DNA of 58,286 nt from positions 196,764-255,049 of the forward strand of contig SZWC01001620.1 of NCBI GenBank assembly GCA_023375785.1. Reading direction: 5' to 3'. This DNA is from Penium margaritaceum. Taxonomy: Eukaryota > Streptophyta > Zygnematophyceae > Desmidiales > Peniaceae. Made by a program: the position numbers and the translations under genes. Positions 1-10,584 of the stretch are shown here, one piece after another. Below the pieces are notes generated by a model, which worked only from the letters and a program-made list of their open reading frames with translations, was not told the DNA's origin and did not search any database. Within the stretch, counting starts at the first letter, position 1. Each line of letters begins with the position of its first letter.

Positions 1-21
1 GGGGGGGGGGGGGGGGGGGGG
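1..21. repeat. Poly-G run at window edge
   Basis: Twenty-one consecutive G residues form the first bases of the window. Similar runs occur at 46105-46128 (G) and 55177-55207 (C). The run may be a real homopolymer, a gap-closing artefact, or a no-signal base-calling artefact; the sequence alone cannot decide. Confidence 0.9.
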
Positions 22-127
22 AGGCAAGTGGACAGTGGTTATCCTTAGGATGTTGAAACTTGGACACCAACATGAACAAGTGTTGGTTTTGAGCATGTTA
101 CAATGCAGGTTTTTTCTTGACTCCATC
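22..127. other. Left flank of element E1, no gene seen
   Basis: About 100 bases precede E1. The last five, CCATC, are the left target-site duplication of E1 and recur at 18471-18475. By position this should be the same host copia sequence that resumes at 18476, probably the 5' LTR region of E9. Open frames here carry no recognisable domain. Confidence 0.5.
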
Positions 128-829
128 TGTTGGAGTTGTGCTCCTCACCATGCCAGGAGTGACTCCAAAAAGGAACACCAGAAAGACAAGCCCAAGTGGC
201 TTAGTGGTCAACGGCGTCTACCTCTAGAGGTAAGGGCCCAGATTAAACTCTTGCAAGTCAAAATTTCTGCACTACCCCAAGGGATGTGGAAAAAAGGTAC
301 CAGGAAGCTAGCTCAACTTCTAGAGTTCCTCTTCAAGTTTCTAGAAGGCTAGGGGAAGGTCCATGAAGGTGGCACATGTTCTCGAAGGGATAGCTTGTCC
401 TACAAGGCATCTAGAGACGTCTTGATCTTCTAAACACCTTCCCACCTACTAGAAGCAAGCTGAGGAATCTAGGAAGGGGTAGAATCTTCCAGAGGAGGAA
501 AGGGTTGCCTTCTGAGGTGGGAAAAAGGACAGCCTACCAAGGGACACTCTAGAAGCCATAGAATCTGCAAAGAAGCTTCAAATGTGGCATGCATTGGTGT
601 TATAGAAAGCTTACATCACTGGTTATTGAATTCCACTACTTTTAAGCCTTCTTCATGAGTTCATTCCCAGTCAATTGAGGCAAAAAATATTGCCACAACG
701 CTCTGACTAGTTTTCCGCCATCCATGGAACCAGTTGCCTCCACAGTTTTACTCTCTCCAAAAACAATTGGTTGCGTGAACCAGTTACTGCACGGATTCTC
801 TAGGGTGAATACTCACCCTCAGACCAACA
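128..829 (+). repeat. E1 5' LTR
   Basis: This 702-bp LTR starts TGTTGGAG and ends GACCAACA. It aligns along its whole length with 17772-18470 with scattered substitutions. The preceding CCATC is the TSD. It should hold the promoter of E1, but I do not identify a TATA box with confidence. Confidence 0.92.
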
Positions 830-831
830 AA

Positions 832-847
832 GGATTATAAAACCACG
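832..847 (+). other. E1 primer-binding site, decayed internal tRNA-iMet type
   Basis: Two bases after the LTR the sequence reads GGATTATAAAACCACG. It matches the 15-base PBS GGGTTATGGGCCCAC found beside E3, E4, E5 and E6 except for four G-to-A changes and one C-to-A change. I read it as the same internal initiator-tRNA-Met site damaged mainly by transitions. Confidence 0.6.
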
Positions 848-897
848 CCTTTATGAGGTTCCAAGTCAACTTGTGTCCACGCTTCTAGCATCAAGGT

Positions 898-1725
898 ATG
901 GCCATCAATGAGTAAGAGAGCAGCCGCACTATCCTCAAGTTTGATGGGACAGGTTTCGCCTTATGGAGGTGGTAGTTTGAGGTCTTCCTCGATGGCAAGG
1001 GGTTGCTTGGCAGTTAATGGGTGATGAGACTACTGCGCTGGAGACTAAAATGGCTGAGGTGAACGAGGCATACAAGCAGCGCAACAAAAAGGCGTTGGCA
1101 CTCCTTGTGTCCGTGTTATTTCTGCCACAGCTTGGGCACATCCAAGGATGCACCCTGGCCACAGAAGCATACTCAAAACAATGTTCCATCTACAAGTCAA
1201 GCAACCTCACCAATCAGCTCTTCATCTTCAAGCAGCTCGTCACCCTCTGAGCCAATGAAGGCATGGAGATCATGCAGCAGATTGAGTCACTCGTAGCGGA
1301 GTGCATGGCCACTGGTTGGGAGGTTGAATCTCAAATGCAAGCTATAATCCTCCTCTTAAAGTTGTCACATAGTGGGAGTCCCATCATCATAGTCCTTGGT
1401 AACTAACCTTCTGACGAGCTGAAGTACCCAAATGTTGTTGAGTATGTCCGCAATGAGTGGATGTGGCGTGGCAGTCAAGAGAGTGTAGCGGCATCAATTT
1501 CTGCTTACACAATTCATCCTCACAGTGGAGGCCGAGGCAACAAGTGGAAGGGTGGCAAGCAGGGCACCAAGAAGGGTGACAAAAAGGGGGAGTACTTTAA
1601 CTGCGGCAAGGAGGGCCACTAAGGGTGCAATTGCCGCAAGAAGAAACCAGACCGGTTGTAGCGGGGCGGGAAGAAGGACGTGCAGGTCCTCATCTCGTAC
1701 AACTCCACTGACTTGGAGGATCCGG
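898..1725 (+). pseudogene. gag: E1 gag (copia Gag polyprotein), broken
   Basis: A start ATG at 898 is followed after five codons by TAA. The downstream frames still show the plant copia Gag layout: an N-terminal block with F-A-L-W-R-W followed by a stop, a UBN2-like middle (Q-G-C-T-L-A-T-E-A near 1147, E-Y-V-R-N-E-W near 1440), a basic Gly/Lys linker and a CCHC knuckle near 1592-1640. In the knuckle the first Cys is Tyr and the Trp after His is TAA. Other stops include TGA at about 1249, where relatives have Arg. Gag would form the cytoplasmic particle and bind the genomic RNA; this copy cannot. Confidence 0.85.
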
Positions 1726-4092
1726 GAGTTTTTGTCCTTGACTCTGGATCAGGCTATCACACGCAATTCAATAAGGTGGCATTCATCACCTATGGTGTCT
1801 CCAAGAGATGCATGACATTTTCCAATGGAAAAATAGAGGTGGCCGCCGGAGACGGGAATGCCCAAATTGAGTCAATGGTGCATGGAAAATCTTTCAGAAG
1901 CACAATCCACGACGTGCTCCTCATGTCCAACTTTGAGGCAAACCTGCTCTCCATTAACCACCTCACTGACAAGGGACTTGAGGTGCTCTTTACGAATAAG
2001 GAGGCTGTCATCCGCAAGGAGGGCAAAGGCAAGGTGATTGCGCACGCCAAGAAGGAGGATGACTTGTACCTGCTACGTGCTAAGATCCTCAGGTGCCGGG
2101 CGGGGTACGGCACCGCTAACCCTGCAATAAAGGATGAAGGGGACCTGGACCTGAGGCATTGCCAACTTTGCCACATTTCTCCATCAACAATGAAAGAGAT
2201 GGTGAAGAGGGAAGTGGTGCTGGATCTCCATATTAGGGGCCTCGATGTAACCAAGGAGAGTGTGTGCGAGCCACGTATTGTTTGTAAGGCAACACGACAG
2301 CCGTTTTTTGGCCAAGGAGATGCATGCATTGACAAAGTTAGCAATAGTAAATACATATGTGTGTACTCCACTTCAAAGCTCTGTTGGTGGAGCTCGCTAC
2401 TTCCTCACATTCAATGACAACCACAGTCGCAAACTCTGCCTCTACCTCATGAAGCAAAAGAGCGAGGTCCTCACATGCATGTAGGATTTTGTGGCAGATG
2501 TGTAACGAAAAACACATTTGAAAGTGAAGTCGTTCTGGAGTGACAACGGTGGTGAATATGCGGGCTGTCTTGGGTGGACAAAGAGCGAGGGGATTGAGTG
2601 GTAGAAAACAACTCCACACTCCCTGTAACAGAACCGTGTTGGAAAAAGAGCAAGCCGCATATTCTTTAACATGGTGCAATCCATGTCGAGTGACACCAGT
2701 CATGCACAATGGCATTGGGCGGAAGCGTCACGGATAGCTACGTACATCATAAGTTTTACATTCAGTAAGCCGCTAAAGGACAAGGAGAGCAAGGCATGGA
2801 AGAAGTCACAAGAGGTGTGGAGCAAGAGGAAGCCGGTGGTGGGTCACCTCCACACATTTGGTTGTGTTGCACATACGGTTGTGCAGGCACGTGAAGGATG
2901 GAGCAAGCTAGACCTGCGTACCGATAGGAGAGTTTTCCTTGGGTATGAGAGCAGAAGCAAGGTGTACTGGCTCTTTGACCCAAGGAGGCAATAGATTGTG
3001 TGGGGTTGTGATGTCACATTTAACAAGAGAAGCCGTTGGACTGACAAGGAGGTAGGTCTCTCCACAAAGGGGGAGTAGATGTCACTTCTTGAGGGGGAGA
3101 CGCCGGAGGACGTGAATGAGAGTGACGTCCTCGCAACAGCCCCAATCATATAGGATTGGCCAAGAGATGAGCGAGCATCAGATTTTACTCCAGCCAGTTC
3201 AGACAAGGATTCCAAAGCACAAGAGCTCGACCTGGAGGCAGGGGGCCAGTCATTTTCTTAAAGAAGTCTGAGATGGGGGGAGCAGGCGCTTGGAGAGGAT
3301 GGCGCCGAGAGGGGACAACAACTGCACCAACTTCCTCAAGAGCCCTCAGCAAGTAGCCGTGTAAGGAGAAATACCAAAACGTACGATGCTAACAAGAGCA
3401 TTTGGACTGGTTTTACACAAGCCTTCCTCACACAAGAGGAGCCTGAATCTGTGAAGCAGGTGCTATAGTAGAGACATGGGAGTGAGTGGGAGGAAGCGAT
3501 AAGATATGAACTTGCCTCCTACAAGGAGAATGACACTTTGGAGCTGGTTGACCGGCCGGAGGGCAAGAAAAGTACTGTCTCCAAGTGGGTTTTCAGGAAG
3601 AAGCTTACACATGAGGGAAATATGGAGCGGTTCAAGGCGTAGCTGGTGGCAAAAATATATGCACAAAGAAAGGGGGAGCACTACGACGAGACCTTTGCAC
3701 CTGTGGCCAAGTTGACATCCATCCATAGTTTTCTCTTAGTGGTAATAGTACGCTACTACAAAATCTACCAAATTGACGTGGAAACCGCATTCCTCAATGG
3801 TGACATGGACAAGGCAATTTATGGAATGAAGCAAGCTCCACTCATGTGGTACCTCAAGAAGGAGAACTTCATGGATAAGTTTTGCTTTAAGCACTTAGAG
3901 ACACATCACAGCATGTACGTGCGTAGGCAGCCGTGGCTCCATCAAATCGTTGTCCTATACGTGGATGACCCCATCCTTGTGTTGTCGGATGAGGGAGAGC
4001 TCAAGAAATTAAAGCAACAACTTGATGGTGTGTTCAAGATGACAGACATGGGCGAGTTGGATTGCTACCTAGGTATCACCATCAAGAGAGAC
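1726..4092 (+). pseudogene. pol: E1 pol, 5' part: protease, integrase, start of reverse transcriptase
   Basis: The protease active site is intact as V-L-D-S-G-S-G-Y-H (Asp codon 1740-1742), followed by the linker segment N-L-L-S-I-N-H-L-T near 1945. Integrase pieces are spread over several frames: a CX2C remnant near 2270, a T-F-N-D-N-H-S-R-K segment near 2408, the second catalytic Asp in W-S-D-N-G-G-E-Y near 2533, and an E-like A-E-A region near 2720. The linker to reverse transcriptase has several TAG codons. Reverse transcriptase shows E-H-Y-D-E-T-F-A-P-V-A-K near 3680 and an intact Y-V-D-D at 3958-3969, but the tract encoding Y-M-E-V-P-E-G is missing between A-I-Y and G-M-K-Q-A-P. Insertion of E2 at 4092 cuts the frame. 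Confidence 0.88.
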
Positions 4093-4783
4093 TGTTAGAA
4101 ATGAGGCCATCCAGCTCAATCACAGGTCCACAGGATCAGGCATGCAGAAAATACTGCCTGCTCCGATCATCAATCCAGCTTCATCACATCAAAGATCAGG
4201 TATCAAGTTGTCTACGGTCTAAGTTTTGGGCCGATCCAATGATCGGATGGGGAGAAATGAATTCATGAAGTTTCCGGGGTCATATACCACAGGAATCTAG
4301 GCCAGCGCTCCATGCCTTCGTCTTAAAAGGAAAAAGGGCGAGAGGTCCAGGGTCAAGATCAGCTGAAGAAGATATCCAAAAAGGCCCTTGGTACTAGTCT
4401 TGCCTTGCCAGAGTATGCTGATTAGGATGGATGGGTGTGGCCTTACGTTTAGGTGAGGTGTGATCCTCTTGACGATTTGGTGTGCAAGCCATGCACACAT
4501 GGCGATTTCCCATGTGACTGTGGGTGAGGTGACCACTAGGAGTGTGACATGAGAGCATGCTCTAGCTCTCTAGGTTGTGTGTGAGTGGCCAGCCTTCTTG
4601 CTAGGCTGATTGCCTCTCTTGTGTGAGCTTCTAGTGTGGTGTGAGTGAGACTTGACCATGCTCTCACTACTTATGTACTGCCTTGTTTTGAGTGATTTAA
4701 GAAGCATTCAAGAGTGAATACTGTGCCCTTCCATGCCCAAGTGCCCGCTGCTCCATTGCTGCCCCTATCTCCAAGTTCCAACA
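4093..4783 (+). repeat. E2 5' LTR
   Basis: This 691-bp LTR starts TGTTAGAAATGAGG and ends TTCCAACA. It aligns with 16157-16893, which carries about 45 extra bases near 16720-16764. The TSD GAGAC precedes it. Confidence 0.92.
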
Positions 4784-4785
4784 CT

Positions 4786-4797
4786 TGGTATCAGAGC
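4786..4797 (+). other. E2 primer-binding site, tRNA-iMet 3'-end type
   Basis: TGGTATCAGAGC lies two bases after the 5' LTR. It is complementary to the 3' end of plant initiator tRNA-Met (known for most plant copia elements), so minus-strand DNA synthesis would start at the intact tRNA tail. Confidence 0.9.
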
Positions 4798-5347
4798 TAG
4801 GTTATGCCAGTTTCAGACAACGCAGGCCGTCACTTTGACGACATCAAATTGGGGTAAAACCTGCATTAATTTTAACAAACGACCAATATGCCTTCTAGTT
4901 CGCAAGACAAGCGTTTCAATGAGCCAAAGATTGCAAAGATCCAGCAGTCGGATTGTGAGTTATGCCCAAAACAAGGTCGTCTTGTGCAACTTCCTTCTCT
5001 TGGAGTAAGACAGTCGCCTTGTGCTGGCCATAACTCCCTTGTTTTTTTGTCACAATTTAAAAGTGGCACATGAAAATCGTGGCATTTTTCCTAAGTTTTC
5101 CACTGGTGCAATTTGTTTTGCACTCCATTGGTACATTTAGGAGAAACACTGTTCACAAAGTCGCTGGTCTGAGCTGGAGTAGGGGCACCAACATACCCAG
5201 TTTTCAAGAGGGCAGATCTCCTAAAATGTCCTGTTGATGACCCTGTCTATCTGCAAGGTTTTGAGCTGAATTCTCCAGTGATGGGCTTAGTTTTTCCAAA
5301 TTTTCAGTCTGCTAGCCTCTACAGTTGATTTTCTGTCACACAGATTT
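4798..5347 (+). other. E2 untranslated leader
   Basis: This 550-base stretch lies between the PBS and the probable gag start. No domain or structured RNA was recognised; the short open frames here look like chance. A packaging signal would be expected in such a leader but cannot be located by eye. Confidence 0.6.
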
Positions 5348-6307
5348 ATGGCAGAAGCTGTAGTGGAAGCGTGGGTAGCGCCGCCACTCAAGGGCAGCGT
5401 TGAGCATCACCAAAGCTCAAATCACAGCTGTAGCCATTGTGACAGCATTCAGCCTCTTGAGAAACTGGAATGACGTGCCAATTTTGCCTTCTGGAAGATC
5501 CGCACCAACCTTCCCTTGGAGGAGCGGGGCTTGTGGGAGGTGGTGAGCGGTGAAGAGCCAGCTCCAGTTCCGCAAGCAGTGGGTACCACCGTAGCGCAGG
5601 TGGTGGCAGGGAAGACGCCGCAAAGGAACCTGCAGCCGGTGCAAGTTCATCTGCAGTTGTAGCAGCAGCGTCTCAAGAGTGGAGGAAGAAGGACAGGAAG
5701 GCCTACATGCTTCTTGTCAACACCATCTCCAACCCGCATCTCCAGTATATGAGGGGTGGGAGGCATTGTGCAAGAAGTATGAGAGTAAGGATCCAGCCTT
5801 CCTCATGCTTTTGGTGGGGAAGATGGTGGCATTGAGGATGCAGAGTGGTGAGGGAATGGAGGCATAACTGGACAAGGCGAAGGACCTCGCCTAGCAGCTA
5901 AAAGCAGCCGGGAACCCTGTTGAGGAGACTCGCTTCATCCTCCTCTTACTGAGGGGTCTCCTCTCAAGCTACGACACGGTGCGCGAGACACTGGAGTACC
6001 AGCCTACTCTCCACCTTGACTTCTTCTACACTCACTTGGTGCAGATGGAGTTGCGCCACAACGTAACCAAGCGTAACGGTGGTAGTAGCAGGACAGAAGG
6101 AGCCTTTGTGGCCATGAAGGCAAGTGCTTCTACTGCCTAAAAGAAGGACACTACAAGAAGGATTTCTTCAAGTGGAAGAGGGACCAGAAGGAGCAGCAAC
6201 TGCAGCGGAAACCTAGGCAGCAATGGGCTTAGCAGTAGCAGCAACCACAACAGCAGCATTAGTAGCAGCAGCACGAGCAGTACTAGCAACAGTAGAACTA
6301 GGGAGGT
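5348..6307 (+). pseudogene. gag: E2 gag, broken, with TAG-studded poly-Gln region
   Basis: The likely start is ATG 5348 (M-A-E-A-V-V-E-A-W). Gag signature segments follow in shifting frames: N-F-A-F-W-K-I-R near 5480, G-L-W-E-V-V near 5528, K-A-Y-M-L-L-V near 5700, L-L-L-R-G-L-L near 5943 and H-L-V-Q-M-E near 6035. The CCHC knuckle near 6127-6170 reads C-F-Y-C-L-K-E-G-H-Y-K-K-D-F, so its last Cys is Phe. The C-terminal Gln-rich tail has seven TAG codons (6230-6301) and no other stop, each beside CAG or CAA codons and in frame with the protease downstream. Confidence 0.85.
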
Positions 6308-8823
6308 GTGGGCCACTTTGGTAACATGATTATTGCCAAGGAGGTACAAGACCAGGTCTTCATGGTGCATTCTAACTTGTCGCGGATGGAGTTGGCAGAC
6401 CTCGCTTGGTACATGGATTCAGGCTACACCAAGAGCCTGACCACGCACAAGGAGTGGTTCACGGAGCTGCCGTCCATCCCTCACCGCCCCATTGTAGTGG
6501 GTGATGATCGCATGGTGTATGTTGAGGGGATTGGGATTGTGGAGATGTGGCTGGAGACCCCACGTGGCATGGAAGCGGGAGTGTTCTACGAAGTGCTATA
6601 TGTACCTGATGCTGCATTCAACCCCCTTTCGGTCTCCTTTCTCACTAACACATGGCTGCATGTCATCTTCGACAAGGAATATGGCTACATCCTTAATAAA
6701 TACACAAGGAAGGAGCTGGCCAGGTTGATGAATGAGGGCGACATGTAAGGGTTGCTGGGGGTGACCAAGGTCCCGCATGAACAAGGCCTTACAACAGTGG
6801 TGGAAGCCACAGATTGCGAGATGAGGCATGCGCGCTACGGCCACATTGGTATGCGCGCTTTGTAGCAGCTGCAGACAAAGCAGATGGTGCGCGATCTGCC
6901 GACCATCTCCAATTTCAAGAAGCAGTTGTGCATTGGCTGTTTGGAGGGGAAGCAACACCGTGAGCCGCTCTTTGGAGCAGGAGATTGTGCAAAAGGGGTG
7001 CTGGAGCTGGTCCACACAGACTTGTGTGGCCACATGCCCACCAAGAGCTTTGGAGGCTCTAGGTGCTTCCTCACATTCATTGATGATTTCAGTTGTTTCA
7101 CTGCTTTGTACTTCTTTGCCTCCAAGGACCAATGCTTTGACAAGTTCGAGTTGAACGCGATGGTGGAGAATCAGACCAAGAAGAAGATCAAGGTACCCCG
7201 CAGCGCACCGCGCCATACTCACCAAATCAAAATGGTATAGCAGAATGCGCCAACCGGACTATCGTGGAGTTGGTGCACTCCATGCTGCACACAGCACGGC
7301 TGACCTATAACTTTTGGGCTGAAGCTGTGAGCAGAGAAGTCTACATCAAGAACCGCGGCCCAACAGAGGTGCTAGAGCAGATGATGGCGTACAAGGCGTG
7401 GTTCGCCAAGAAGCCGAGCGTTGGCCACCTGCGCGGCTTCGACAGCGTGGTGCACATGCATGTGCCTAAGGAGAAATGACAAAAGTTAGATTCCAAGAGC
7501 GCGCAGTTGCTGATGATTGGCTACGATGTGGCAAGCAAGGCCTATTCTCTCTACGAGAGGGATACGGGCCACGTCATTATCTCCATGGACGTCATCTCTG
7601 ACGAAAGCAATGTTTTCGGCACCAACATCATCTGTGAGGAGACAACAGAACCAGCAACTGACAAAGAGGTGGGAGTAGCTTATCCAGTCCTTATCTCCCT
7701 TGACCCTTCCTCAACCGTGATAGTGGGAGAGGTAACCTTCTCTCCCATGTCTGATATAGTAGATGCAGCCTCATCGGCAGCAGCAGAAGAGGTGGAAGGG
7801 GAAACACCAACATCAGAGGCAGCTGTTGTGCCAACAATACCGTGCCAGCCAATCGTCAATGCACTAGCTCCAAGTCGCAGGTACCCTCTCAGGGTGTGCT
7901 ACAAGCCTAGGGAACGTGCTAACTTATGGATGCTGCAGAAGCCAAGGCAAATGAATGTGGCATTTGCAGTAGATTCAGATGAGCCATGGACCTACAAGGA
8001 GGCAATGGCAGCACCAGACGCAGCAGATTGGGCGCATGCAGTGCAGCAAGAGTTTTAGTTGGAGTTGGACAATGGCACACGGGAGCTGACTGAGCGTCCA
8101 ACTGGATGTTAGGTCATCGAATGCAAGTGGGTGTTTAAGAAGAAACAAGGAGCAGATGGTAGCCTCGAGAAGTACAAAGCAAGGCTGGTTGCCAAGGGGT
8201 ACTTGCAGTAAGAGGGCATTGATTATACAAAAACCTTTGCCCCTGTTGCCAAAATTGCCTCTGTGTGCACGCTCCTTTCCTATGGAGCACTAGAGGACTT
8301 TGAGGTCCATCACATGGATGTCAACACGACGTTCCTAAATGATGACCTGGAGGAGGAGATATACATGGAGTAGCCGGAGGGGTTTGTCGTGGATGGCCAG
8401 GAGCACCTAGTGTGCAAGCTGCAGAAGTCACTTTATGGCCTCAATCAGGCATCGCGTGCTTGGAATCAGGAGGTGGACGTGGCATTACAGTGCATGGGGT
8501 TTGAGCGTAGGGAGTGTGACTATAGTGTCTACCGATGGCAGAATGAGCATGAAATCCTGATCATCATTGTCTATGTTGATGACATGCTCCTCCTCTCCAA
8601 CAGCATGTCCCCATTAAAGGAGTTCAAGGCAGCCATGCAGGAGCGCTTCCAGATGTCGGACCTTGGGGAGGCCTCTTCCTTGGCATTCAGATCACGCGTG
8701 ACCACAAGTCACACAGTTTCTCCTTGCAGTAAACCCGCTACATCAAAGACGTCTTGCAACGGTTCGGCATGGCAAAAGCCAAGCCCATCAGCACGCCGAT
8801 GGAGACGCGATAGTACCTGGCAA
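6308..8823 (+). pseudogene. pol: E2 pol, 5' part: protease, integrase, reverse transcriptase
   Basis: Protease has W-Y-M-D-S-G-Y-T with the catalytic Asp at 6416-6418. The zinc-binding region of integrase is readable: R-H-A-R-Y-G-H near 6824, then C-I-G-C near 6930. The first catalytic Asp is in V-H-T-D-L-C-G-H near 7015. The segment with the second Asp (D-N-G-G-E) is missing and the frame shifts near 7190; the third residue Glu is kept in Q-N-G-I-A-E-C near 7235. After a Ser/Ala linker, reverse transcriptase starts near 8124 and keeps Y-V-D-D at 8572-8583. TAG or TAA stops occur near 8056, 8110, 8210 and 8371. E3 inserts at 8828. Confidence 0.88.
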
Positions 8824-8828
8824 GTTTC

Positions 8829-9720
8829 TGTCAGGATGAGATCCACGTGGATGCGGTCCCGACGTTGGTCTGATAGACTCTATCGGTTCACGTCTACTTG
8901 TTTTGGGCGAATCTGAGACTGAGCGTGAGCTTTCTGGTCGCCTGACGCTATGTGAGTAGGAATTAAGAGTCTGCCAGTTTGCGAAGGGAATAACGTCGGT
9001 TTGCGCTAGTTTTTGAACATGGATATAATCATAACATTTATAGGGCTAGTCATGAGCTTGCCAACGCACCAAACCGTGTGTAATTCTGTCAAGCGTAGCC
9101 CAAGTTATGCTTGCCGAAGCACAGGTCTCACCCACCACAGAAGCCTGACGCCGCCACTCGCCGTGGCGCCTTCGTTCTTGTGCGAAGCGCCTTTCCCAAG
9201 GCACATATCCTATTGCACATGATGTGGGGGTCCCCTGCACTGTTTCCACACACCCTATCCACTTTTGGGTCGTATTTGGTGATGGGGTGTGACGAGGTTC
9301 GAAACTTGTCCATGGACCTGCAGTCAGAGTTTTGACCAAGTCCCCAAGTAACAAAACGCACTACTTAGTTTCGGACGTCGAGCCAGGTTTTTGGCTAAGT
9401 CCCTCAGTAACAACCTGCACTATTGGATCCGGTGGATGATCCACCTGATCAGGCGGATCATCCACCGGACGCCTCTGCAGGCCTATCGGAGCAATTTCTC
9501 CAGATGGTATTCAGTTACTCGGTCCGGTCGATTATCGACCGGATTTCAAATCGCAGCCGGCTCCCAGAGCCGCTGCACATACCCCAACTTTGGAAGGCCA
9601 TATCTCCCTTGAGCAATTCTTGAGCCGCCAAATCCGTCGTCGCGGAGTTTCCACTTTCTGGCGGCTCGTCAGTGCCTCCCGGCGCCGCACTTGGGCATGC
9701 GGAGGGGCAATTTTTCAACA
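8829..9720 (-). repeat. E3 3' LTR
   Basis: This 892-bp LTR lacks about 84 bases present in the other copy (around 15245-15328). A 40-bp near-palindrome lies at 9429-9468. The polypurine tract is expected just right of 9720, where the minus strand reads GGTGCAAGGGGGAGAA. Confidence 0.92.
9429..9468. repeat. Near-perfect palindrome in E3 LTR
   Basis: Arms CCGGTGGATGATCC (9429-9442) and GGATCATCCACCGG (9455-9468) are exact inverse complements. The centre contains CTGATCAG, itself a palindrome, so 38 of 40 bases are symmetric. The other LTR keeps the structure at 15064-15103. Confidence 0.9.
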
Positions 9721-9750
9721 TTCTCCCCCTTGCACCTGCCATGCCCGCTG

Positions 9751-10001
9751 CTCCTGCTTCCTCTTATTCATCTTCTGCTGCGTGCTCCGGCCCATCATAG
9801 CTGGTCATCCCAAGTCTGGCCATGCTCATCGCGTGCCGGTCCGCGGTTTGCGCTTTGGTCAGGCAATCTGCAATCCGCGGGTTGCCCTTTGCTCCTGCTT
9901 CCTCTTACTCATCTTCTGCTGCGTGCTCCGGCCCGTCATAGCTGGTCATCCCAAGTCTGGCCATGCTCATCGCGTGCTGGTCCGCGGGTTGCGCTTTGAT
10001 C
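9751..10001. repeat. Direct duplication, 141-bp period, at 3' end of E3
   Basis: About 110 bases starting CTCCTGCTTCCTCTTA at 9751 recur from 9892 with few differences and about 30 unrelated bases between. The region lies between RNase H and the 3' LTR. It is probably a local slippage or unequal-exchange duplication. Confidence 0.85.
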
Positions 10002-10575
10002 ATTGCGTGCTGCAGTGCTGCAGCACCACCTGCCCCTTCTCGACCATGTCCCGTGCATAGTGATAACGCACATTGATGTGATTTGTCCTCCTCTGTTGCG
10101 TTGGGTTGTTGGTCAACGAGATGGAGCCGGTGTTGTCCTCTTGCACCACCGTAGGCTCGAGCTGCGGCACGCCCAGCTCCCCAAGCAACCTGCGGAGCCA
10201 CACCGCCTCCTTGACCGCCTCGGCCAGCGCGATGTATTCTGCTTCCAGTATGGAGGTGGCAACGCAGTCCTACTTCCTGCTACACCACGAGACCGCTGCA
10301 CCAGCAAGGAAGAACATGTATCCAGATGTGGACTTCCGCTTGTCCACATCGCCAGCGTAGTCTGCATCCGTGTAGCAGACCTGACGCAAGGAGTCCGCCC
10401 GCCCCTTGCCGTCGAACCTCAGGCGCGCGTGCCGCGTCGCCTGCAGGTAGTGGAGGATGCGCTTGACCGCCTGCCAGTGTAGTGGTCCTGGATCGGCCAC
10501 GTACCTGCTCACTTGGCCCAGTGCGTAGGCCAGGTCCGGTCGAGTCGCCACCATGGGGTACATGAGGCTGCCCAC
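10000..10575 (-). pseudogene. pol: E3 RNase H
   Basis: The minus strand reads G-S-L-M-Y-P-M-V-A-T-R-P-D-L near 10570, then C-Y-T-D-A-D-Y-A-G-D near 10370, S-T-S-G-Y-M near 10325, and after a stop, E-A-E-Y-I-A-L near 10235 and Q-R-R-T-N-H-I-N-V-R-Y-H-Y near 10080. The stop is TAG at about 10270, where the family has Gln (S-R-K-Q-D-C-V-A), a likely CAG-to-TAG change. RNase H would remove the RNA template. It ends in TGA near 10000. Confidence 0.85.
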
Positions 10576-10584
10576 CGCCGATTG

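Noticed and set aside
6230..6301. Reassigned genetic code (UAG/UAA read as Gln), suggested by TAG at Gln positions
   Set aside because: Stops also replace Trp (14285 region, 12748 region, 23680 region) and Arg (7478 region), TGA is common, and E6, the youngest element, has a long ORF free of internal TAG. Transition decay explains all cases.
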